From Dama dama (taxonomy: Eukaryota > Chordata > Mammalia > Artiodactyla > Cervidae), in assembly GCF_033118175.1 (NCBI RefSeq), contig NC_083692.1, forward strand, positions 12,211,501-12,275,500: a stretch of DNA of 64,000 bases. Reading direction: 5' to 3'. Shown piece after piece: positions 56,850 through 64,000 of this stretch (its first letter is position 1; each line of letters begins with the position of its first letter). A program made the position numbers and the translations under genes. The notes beneath the pieces are model-generated. The model had not been told where the DNA came from and ran no database searches. It was given only the letters and a program-made list of their open reading frames with translations.

Positions 56850-57620
56850 ATTATTGTGGACAGACTCTCTGTGCTCAAAGCAAAGTCAAACCCTGTCATT
56901 TGTACATTAAATTTCATTCTTTTCTCCTACTCAGAACCCTGGTCTGACAATTCTCATTTCTTTTCCTGCATCATGATAGTCCCCCCTTATTATTGGAACA
57001 TTTCCATTAACATAAAATATGCTATTACTTCTTCAATTTGCAACAACAACATCAGTGTTCTTCTGACCTCATTACTTCCAGATGTTGCCCTATTTCTCTC
57101 CTTTTCTCTATAGCACAATTCCTTGAAAAAGTTGTCTGTACTTGCTGTTTCCAGTGTATCCTCTTAATTTTTTTTTCTTGAACCCACTCTAGTCAGACTT
57201 CTGCGCCAACCATTATTCTGAATCTCCTTTACTCCAGGTTATCAGTGTTGCTAAAACCCAGTTGCAATTTCTCGGTCCTTTTCTTATTTGCCTGATTACC
57301 AGCATCTAACACTTGCTCCTTCTCTTTTCTTCCCTTGGTTTCCAGCACACCACACTCACCTGCTACCCCTAACTCTATTTCTGCTGCCTCTCAATCTTTT
57401 ATGGTAGTTTCTTCTCATATTATCAATATCTAAAATTTGAAGCGTGATCGTGAGTTAATCCTTGGACTTCATTTCCCTATCCACACCAATGTCTGGTGAT
57501 ATCATCCTGTTTTGTGGTTCAAAATATTCATCTGTGTTCTAATAAATCCAAAATTATATCTCCATCTCACATGTTTCTCCAGCATTGACTCTATTTGCTG
57601 CATGGCCCCTGTAAACCTCA
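56850..57620 (+). mobile_element. L2 ORF2 remnant
   Basis: Plus-strand L2 ORF2-like blocks: 'ccaggttatcagtgttgcta', 'ggtttccagcacaccacact', and 'atccaaaattatatctccat' (compare the usual 'tcccaaatttatatctcc'). Highly diverged, with approximate edges. Confidence 0.45.
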
Positions 57621-59147
57621 ATATGACTGGTGGACCAAGTGGCATTTAGGATTCTAGAATCCAGAGTCAGTTCAAAGCCAGTGTCTCATAGCTCCTGAAA
57701 GATCCAGATATTTCTTTTTGCCATAGCACAATCATACTCATAAAAGCCTACAGTTTCCTTTGGAAAAGGCTTGAAGGAAGGTTTAGGGTATATATGTACG
57801 GTCGGGTAGCAGGCTCTAATTTCAAGCAAACTTAGGCTCTCCCTTTTAATCCAAGGGTTCCAGACTTATGTACAGAAACTAGGTGAGAGGTTTTGACACT
57901 GCATTTTATCAGTCTATGCCAAGTTTCTATCAGACGTTTGAATTGTTCGTATTTTATAGATCATGTAACATTTTAGTAACCTGTCTCTATCTTTCACCCT
58001 TAGAGACACTCTAATCAGTTTTCCACTGCCAGATCTATTTGCAAGTCAAAACAAATTGATTACCAGTTTATTCCTTCTGCTCATTGTGGTAAATGCATCC
58101 ACGTTGTCTTTGTCAGTTAAGCACAGACTCTTGGTTAAACGTCAGTTAAGCCACTTCAGCGCAGTTTCCTACTGAAAATCAGAGAACTCATTCCAAGGGC
58201 AGCAGCTCTTACTTTCGTAGCTGTAAATGACAGCGACCAGAGGGTTTTCCCAAGATTCAGGTTCTCCCCTCAGCAGTGTAAATGGAGTGAGTTTGGAGCC
58301 CTCTCAGTGAAAGTGGTGTGGGTTAAAGGTAGTGGGGAGGTGGGAATGTAGGTCAACGGGGATAAATCTCCCTAACAGTCTTGCCACCCACCCTAAGCCT
58401 TTGGACCTGCTTTTTTACATTTTCCCAGGGATGTTCTGGCATCTCAGTCTCATCACAGGCAGGCTATCAAAGAGCCAAATGCCACTCAATCAAAATAAAC
58501 TATTAAAACCACTTCCAATGAGCATTTTCAATCCAGAAACACTCAGAAAACCATCAATATCAAGAAGCTTGGTTCTTTCTGGAATTCTGTTCCATCCTCC
58601 TTGGTCAAACACCCTTAGGATCTATTCACAGTATTCTTCATTTTCTCTCTGTAAATGCTCCAACCCACTCAAAATCTGCCCCTCACCATAGTCCTTGAAA
58701 CCTTCATTGCCACAGTGCTGAAGGAGAGTAACCATTTGGTTTTCTAAGGACCTGCTTCCACTGGCATTTCACCATCAATCACAAGCAATGCCTTGACTAA
58801 TCATATGCCAGTTCTTATCACGGATCACTAACTATCCACTTCACATTAACAAACAGTTCAACACTCACTGCAGCTTACAAAATGACCAAATTAACTCTAA
58901 TGGACTATGTTTGATGGTCTGGGACTATGCCTCATGCCAATATCTTTATCACTTAGGGTTCCTCAAAAACAAAGCATATCAACCTTTTCTTTTTGAAATG
59001 AAGTGATTTCATTTAATGAATTAGTCCCTGTGTTTAAAGTTATATTTTATGTAACAGAAAAATGAAAAGAGCAAGTGCAAGAGAAAGAGGGACAGAACGT
59101 GAAGGTGTCACAGAGGTAGCTATTGAAGGAAGCAGCCACCACTCTTA

Positions 59148-59172
59148 GGGCTGGGGTTGGGGGGCAAGGGGG
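59148..59172 (+). other. G-quadruplex motif
   Basis: Runs of 3, 4, 6 and 5 G's separated by loops of 2, 2 and 3 bases, which meets the canonical G3+N1-7 pattern. Confidence 0.75.
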
Positions 59173-59285
59173 AGAGGTTGGAAATTTTAAGTTCTAGAAG
59201 CTGGAAGAGAGGTCTGTGATGCTGAAAGGCAGACTTCCAATGACAAAGAGGCTCTGCTTAGCTGTTGCGGATATCTTCTTGTGTT

Positions 59286-59318
59286 GGGGTGGGATGGTGG
59301 GTGGTGGGGCAGGGTGGG
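59286..59318 (+). other. G-quadruplex motif cluster
   Basis: Six runs of at least three G's within 33 bases with loops of 1, 5, 4, 2 and 1 bases, allowing several alternative quadruplexes. Confidence 0.78.
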
Positions 59319-60039
59319 TGATGAGGATGGCTCTACCAGTGTTAGAAAAGTTGAAAACTCGATTCAGCTGCTGTGTTCAAAAGCGACTGCTGCTTCCAAG
59401 GTAAAAAGCATTGTTAAGCAGATGCTTATAGGCGCAAGAACAGGAAGGAAGCAGATGGGAATTCTGTAGCAAATAGATTTACAGTACTCTGGGGCTCTGT
59501 CTTATCTTCCAATCAGACTACACCTTGAAGTTATAGCACAGAATGTCCCTGTTAGGACAAAATAAAGACTGAATTCTTAAAAACGAGGGAAACTAGCACA
59601 CATCCAACGTAGACAGAAATGCGGTAGATGTTACTTTTTCACCCCGCTTGCTCTGTGCTCATGTGTAAAAGCAAAACATCTGTACATCTGTACATGTATT
59701 TATATAAACGAAATATTTTGGGGTCATCCAAATGGGCACACAAGTTATGTTTGTTCCCATAGGATATTCCTTGGCTGGAAACCATGGTACTGAGAAAATA
59801 AGTCAGGGTACAATGTCAAAATATCACCTTTAATTTTGTGTTTATTTAGTGTGACTTTGGGGGAAAAAAGATATTATTCTGAAAAAAAATGTTCAAAATA
59901 TGATGTAATTTTTCAGGAGCTAAAATGATGAAGCATGGCTAAATGAATATAGTTATTACATGAGATAAAACTTCACTTATGGTTTAAGAGCTTTGGGGAA
60001 AGAAAAAGTGCAGCTGCCTTTATTTTCAGGCCACAAATT

Positions 60040-61265
60040 TATGTTGAAAATCTTAAGAAATATTGTACAAAATTACTGAGTGATATAAATTTAGCAGAGT
60101 TGCAGGATGCCTGGCCAATGAACACAAGTCAGTTATATTTCTATATATGAGAAATGATAAATTGGAAAGTAATATGTAATAAGTATCATTTATAATAACA
60201 ATAAAACACTTAGGAAAGAGTTTATAAACTAAATGTAAGACCTATATACTTAAAGCTGTTCACACATGCATGCTAAGCCACTTCCTTCATGTCTGACTCT
60301 TTGCAACATTACGGACTTTAGCCCACCAGGCTCCTCTGTCCATGCGCTCCTCCAGGGGACCCATCCTCCCGACTCAGGGATCGAACCCGAGTCTCCTGCA
60401 ATTCCTGCATAGCAGGTGGATTCTTTATCCCTGAGCCACTGTGGAAGCCCACTTTAGACTGCAAAAGGATTAATATTTGCTGAAATAAATATAACATTAA
60501 TGTCAAATGAGTTATATTATTAAATTAAGACATTGAATTAAAATAACAAAATTAATATCATTAATATTAAAATATTTTAAAATTGTATTCTTTAATATCA
60601 AATTAATCTCTCATAAAACTCGTAATCAGAGGAATATAACATTAAACCACAGTAGATGCTCTGCAGTTACAATGTAATGGCTAAAATAAAAATTACAATA
60701 CAAAGTACTGGTAAGGTGTGGAAATAACAAAAGTCTCACACACTGCATATGTACACATAAAATGGTATAGCCACTTTGGCAATTTTGTAGATTTTAATGA
60801 GCCAAAGTTATAGCCACCATATGACCCAGAAATTCCACTCTAAGGATCCAAGGAAATGAAAACATATTCATGTCCACAAAATCATTGTATAGGAATATTC
60901 ATTCAAACTTCATCCATAATAGCCAAGAACTGGAAACAAATCCAATGTCCTCAAAAACATAATGCTAAAATAAAAGAAGTCAAATACAGAAGACTGAGTG
61001 ATTCCACTTATATGAAATTCTAGAGAAGTCAAAACTACAGTGATATAAAGCAGACCCTTAGGTTTTTAAGTCTAGAGTTTGAGGGGTGGGGGAGGATTAA
61101 CCTCAAAAGGAAAAACCTTTGGATGTGATGGAAATATTCTATATCATGATTGTGTAGTATTTCTACAACTGGGTATATTTATTCAATCTCATCAAATTGC
61201 TGATTTAGACTGGCAAATGTTATTGTATGTAAATTATGCTTCAGTAAGCTAAATTAAAAGAAAAT
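60040..61265 (+). mobile_element. Old L1M 3' half, split by Bov-tA
   Basis: Plus-strand L1: ORF2-like 'gttatatttctatatatgag' and 'atttataataacaataaaac' before the SINE, then 'ctggtaaggtgtggaaataa', 'tatgacccagaaattccact', 'catccataatagccaagaac', and a 3' end 'gtaaattatgcttcagtaag'. No intact frame. Confidence 0.75.
60259..60450 (-). mobile_element. Bov-tA SINE in the L1M
   Basis: A minus-strand copy from 'atgctaagccacttccttca' to 'gagccactgtggaagccc', somewhat shortened in the middle. An imperfect target-site duplication 'acttaaagctg'/'actttagactg' is at 60248-60258 and 60451-60461. Confidence 0.93.
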
Positions 61266-61839
61266 TGCAAAAGAAAACTAAGCCATTTTTCGTGGAAGTG
61301 AGAGTAATTCACCGTTTCTCCAGGGTTGTCACCTAATGCCTCTGGTCAGTCTCTGAGGTGAGAAAGTAAGAAGATAAGTGTAAGGAAATGAAACTGAAAA
61401 TTTCCCTTGGCTCAGGGGAGGATAACTGTAAAATGTAATTTCTTGTGTTCATTCACCAAGGGAGTAAGACTATGGTAAAGACTCTCTTGAAGGTTGTTGG
61501 AACATGTCTCAGATTCTTTATTAAAATCCCTTATTAAAAATATTGCTTAAAGCTTTGTTATCACTTGATATTTTAATAATTGGAGTGTCAAGGTGAATAC
61601 TACTTGTTAGTAAACATGCAAATGTAATAATGTTCATTGAAGAAAACATATTTTCTAAAATAAATGTGCTCTGTATTCTATTGCTTCAATATACACATTT
61701 TGGAAATGACAAAAATACATCTTCTTTTATTTTTTGTTATGATTATGAAATTTGGGGAAGCCTTTAAATTTGTAATATGATCCTTAAGAAGACAGCTATT
61801 TATACGATAACTGGCATTATAAATGTTAGATTAGAATTT
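61266..61839. other. Unique AT-rich DNA
   Basis: Nothing recognised. Confidence 0.5.
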
Positions 61840-62055
61840 TATATATGATAATTTAATTTAATCTTCACACTGTTCAGAGAGTAGGTCTTATCCCATTATC
61901 CCCCCTCTATTTTTTGCGGGGATGAGAAACTGAGGCTCAGAAAGGCTAAGTGACTTGCTCTGGCTCACAAAGCCATTAAGTGGTAGAGCTGGATATAAAC
62001 AGGATCTGTGTCTCTGGCTTCAAAGTCCATGTTCTCTCTACCAGCAAACAATGTC
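61840..62055 (-). mobile_element. MIR SINE
   Basis: A clear reverse-complemented MIR: 'gatgagaaactgaggctcag', 'ggctaagtgacttgctctgg', 'tggtagagctggatataaac', 'ctggcttcaaagtccatgtt'. Confidence 0.7.
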
Positions 62056-62281
62056 CAAGAATAAGGCAGTGAAGGGTGAGGGGCCAAGAACAAGCAAATG
62101 CCCTGCTCTGGGGAATAATAAAAATCTGTGAGTTTCAGAACATACGCTTGATTCTTAGAACAAACCTGCGACTTCTGAGACTTAGCCCCAAGCATTGGGA
62201 GTCCCAGGAAACACCAGTACTTTTGCAAATGCAAATTAAAACAAGCTCCTTGAGGACAAACCAACGATTGATATAAATGCA
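62056..62281. other. Unique DNA
   Basis: Nothing recognised. Confidence 0.5.
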
Positions 62282-62366
62282 TGGGCTTCCCAGGTGGCAC
62301 TAGTGGTAAAGAATCACCTGTCAATGCAAGAAACGTGGGTTCCACCCCTGAGTTGGAAAGATCCCC
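62282..62366 (+). mobile_element. Bov-tA SINE, head half only
   Basis: The tRNA-like head 'gggcttcccaggtggcacta' to 'gagttggaaagatcccc'. The BovB-like tail is absent. 'aaatgc' lies on both sides (62276-62281 and 62367-62372). Confidence 0.88.
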
Positions 62367-62369
62367 AAA

Positions 62370-62800
62370 TGCTCAAGCCCTAGCTTCCAATGCGATTTTT
62401 GGAGGTGGAGTCTTTGGGAGATAAACTGGTTTCAAGTTGAATTCATGAGGGTGCAGCTCATCCTCATGATGGCGTTAGTGTCCTTATAAGAAGAGACAAA
62501 GACTAGAGCCCTCTCTCCCCCTCCGTCTCCTCCTTTCCCCCTCTTTCTCCCTGCTCCCTTCACCTCCCTCTCTCCATACCCACCACTGCCAGCTGAAACC
62601 ACAGAGAGGAGGAGGCCTCCTCTCTGGCCTCTGGCCTCTGGCTCTCTTGGCCAGCAGGCCAAGCAGAGGATCCTCCCTAGCAACCGCCCTTTCTGGCATC
62701 CTTATCTTTGACTTCCATCCTCCAGAACTGTGAAAAATAGATTCTTGTTTAAGTCTCCCAGTATTTTTTGTTACAGCAACCAAGGAGACCAACATGGTAG
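62370..62800 (+). mobile_element. MLT1-type MaLR LTR
   Basis: Plus-strand MaLR LTR: 'ggaggtggagtctttgggag', 'catgagggtgcagctcatcc', 'agtgtccttataagaagaga', 'catcctccagaactgtgaaa', 'tattttttgttacagcaacc'. The expanded C/T-rich middle (62505-62580) is unusual for the family. The 136-codon minus-strand frame over this region is a translation of that purine/pyrimidine tract. Confidence 0.72.
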
Positions 62801-62832
62801 GTGTGTACATAGATGCACAGACACATACATCT

Positions 62833-62839
<7 letters not shown>

Positions 62840-62877
<38 letters not shown>
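62840..62877. repeat. (TA)n microsatellite
   Basis: About nineteen AT units between 'acatac' and 'cacacacatac' repeats. Confidence 0.95.
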
Positions 62878-62885
<8 letters not shown>

Positions 62886-62887
62886 TA

Positions 62888-62939
62888 CATGCATGCTAAG
62901 TTACTTCAGTCATATCTGACTCCTTGTGACCCTATGGGT
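62888..62939 (-). mobile_element. Bov-tA 3'-tail fragment
   Basis: 'catgctaagttacttcagtc' followed by 'tctgactccttgtgacccta' is the reverse-complemented Bov-tA tail. The rest is missing. Confidence 0.8.
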
Positions 62940-63019
62940 GGAATTTAGGAGGATATAAATAAATTTTAGGGGGATACAAATATGCAGTCTATAATACACA
63001 CACAGACACAACACAAACA

Positions 63020-63062
63020 CAACAGGTGATTCTGATGTGCAGGCAGGTTTGAAAACCATTGC
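63020..63062 (-). mobile_element. MER5-type head fragment
   Basis: 'aggtgattctgatgtgcagg' then 'ggtttgaaaaccattg' is the reverse-complemented 5' head of MER5-type hAT elements. Confidence 0.55.
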
Positions 63063-63074
63063 TTTAGAACAATT

Positions 63075-63172
63075 GCTTTAAAAGTTTCTCATATGTCAGA
63101 ACCACCTGAAGAACTTGCTAATAAATATATATATGGGCACCACCCCTCGAGTCTCTAACTCTCTAGGTCTGG
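63075..63172 (+). mobile_element. MER5-type head fragment
   Basis: 'catatgtcagaaccacctga', 'agaacttgctaataa' and 'ggcaccacccctcgagtctc' follow the plus-strand MER5 head. It lies head-to-head with the fragment at 63020-63062. Confidence 0.55.
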
Positions 63173-63181
63173 AATCATTGT

Positions 63182-64000
63182 TCAGTCAGTCATGACCCAT
63201 GGACTGCAGCACGCCAGGGTTCTCTGTATTTCACCATCTCTCAGAGCTTGCTCAAACTCATGTCCATTGAGTCGGTGAAGCTATCCAACCATCTTGTCCT
63301 CTGTTGTCCCCTTCTCCTCCCGCCTTCAATCTTTCCCAGGATCAGGGTCTTTTCCAATGAGTTGGCTCTTTGCATCAGGTGGCCAAAGTATTTGATTTTC
63401 AGCTTCAGCATCAGTCCTTCCAGTGAACACCCAGGACTGATTTCCTTTAGGATGGACTGGTTGGATCTCCTTGCTGTCCAGGATACTCTCAAGAGTCTTC
63501 TCCAACACCACAGTTCAAAAGCATCAATTCTTCGGTGCTCAGCCTTCTTTATGGTCCAAATCTCACATCCATACATGACTTCTGGAAAAACCATAGCTTT
63601 GACTAGGCAGACCTTTGTTGGTGAAGTAATGTCTCTGCTTTTTAATATGCTGTCTAGATTGGTCATAGCTTTTCTTCCAAGGAGTGAGCATCTTTTAATT
63701 TCATGGCTAAAGTCACCATCTGCAGTGATTTTGGAGCCCAAGGAAAAAAGTCTGTCACTGTTTCCATTGTTCCCCCACCTATTTGCCATGAAGTGATGGG
63801 ACTGGATGCCATGATCTTAGGTTTTTGAATGTTGAGTTTTAAGGCAGCCTTTTCACTCTCCTCTTTCACCTTCATCAAGAGGCTCTTTAGTTCCTCTTTG
63901 CTCTCTGCCATGAGGGTGGTGTCATTTGCATATCTGAGGTTATTGATATTTCTCTCTGTAATCTTGATTCCAGCTTGTGTTTTATCCAACCCAGCATTTC
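63182..64000 (-). mobile_element. BovB (RTE) LINE, runs off the right edge
   Basis: The longest BovB here: the reverse-complemented 3' tail (63182-63240), then ORF sequence to the window end, so the element continues beyond it. Two overlapping minus-strand frames cover it, 63663-63989 and 63241-63789, with a frameshift between 63663 and 63789. The reverse-transcriptase catalytic motif reads Y-A-N-D instead of Y-A-D-D (about 63919-63930), losing one of the two metal-binding aspartates. The post-RT blocks HEIKR, ELWCWRRLLR and YFGHLM are intact in the second frame. A dead copy. Confidence 0.95.

Larger units (their letters stand above)
57621..60039. other. Mostly unassigned DNA with G-quadruplex motifs
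   Basis: No gene recognised. A 119-codon plus-strand frame (58332-58691) has no known domain. The stretch around 59080-59760 may be an old repeat I cannot name. Two G-rich motifs are listed separately. Confidence 0.42.

Noticed and set aside
61965..62345. 126-codon minus-strand frame
   Set aside because: It overlaps a MIR and a Bov-tA head and has no domain or initiation context.
62484..62894. 136-codon minus-strand frame with Arg/Gly-rich stretch
   Set aside because: It translates the C/T-rich middle of an MLT1 LTR plus a (TA)n microsatellite, so it is low-complexity.
63248..63796. 182-codon plus-strand open frame
   Set aside because: It is antisense to the BovB ORF of the same length on the minus strand. 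Its openness is a by-product of that coding sequence.

Overview
This is mammalian nuclear DNA from a ruminant (bovid type: cattle, sheep, goat, buffalo or a relative). The evidence is the repeat content. More than twenty Bov-tA/BOV-A2 SINEs, seven BovB (RTE-class LINE) fragments including the reverse-transcriptase YADD region, CHR-type tRNA-Glu SINEs and a ruminant-type L1 3' end all lie on an AT-rich, CpG-poor background. I found no complete protein-coding gene, no rRNA or tRNA gene, no CRISPR array and nothing bacterial. The window reads as intergenic or deep-intronic DNA, and almost all recognisable coding sequence in it is retrotransposon-derived and broken.

Layout. 1-7.6 kb: mostly unique AT-rich DNA with old L2/LINE remnants. 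7.6-11 kb: a Bov-tA, a probable endogenous-retrovirus LTR on the minus strand, a BovB 3' end, a small CpG-rich cluster with ETS and YY1-type motifs (10.32-10.43 kb) and a MER5A-type DNA transposon. 11-16 kb: no element I can name. 16-26 kb: Bov-tA, MIR and MER20 copies, a BovB with an intact YADD motif, and an MLT1 LTR split by an L1 that carries a (CA)22 tract. 26-30 kb: unique DNA holding a CCAAT/TATA promoter-like module followed by splice-donor-like sites (27.74-27.90 kb), then an L1 3' end whose 16-bp target-site duplication encloses extra downstream DNA, the structure of an L1 3' transduction (28.33-28.75 kb). 30-42 kb: a dense mosaic of BovB, MIR, L2 and Bov-tA copies and a 1.5-kb L1 with a decayed ORF2. 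42-47 kb: mostly unique, with an inverted Bov-tA pair 71 bp apart. 47-57 kb: two long minus-strand L1 ORF2 remnants, each split by younger insertions, plus L2 and CHR SINEs. 57-60 kb: mostly unnamed DNA with two strong G-quadruplex motifs. 60-64 kb: an L1 3' half, MIR, MLT1 and MER5 copies, and a BovB that runs off the right edge with its catalytic YADD changed to YAND.

The repeats form a timeline. MIR, L2, MER and MLT1 copies are oldest, followed by the diverged L1s. BovB, Bov-tA and CHR copies are younger and are seen inserted into the older ones, often with recognisable target-site duplications. Family names come from recognising consensus features by eye. Edges are approximate unless a target-site duplication fixes them, and no identity percentages were computed.
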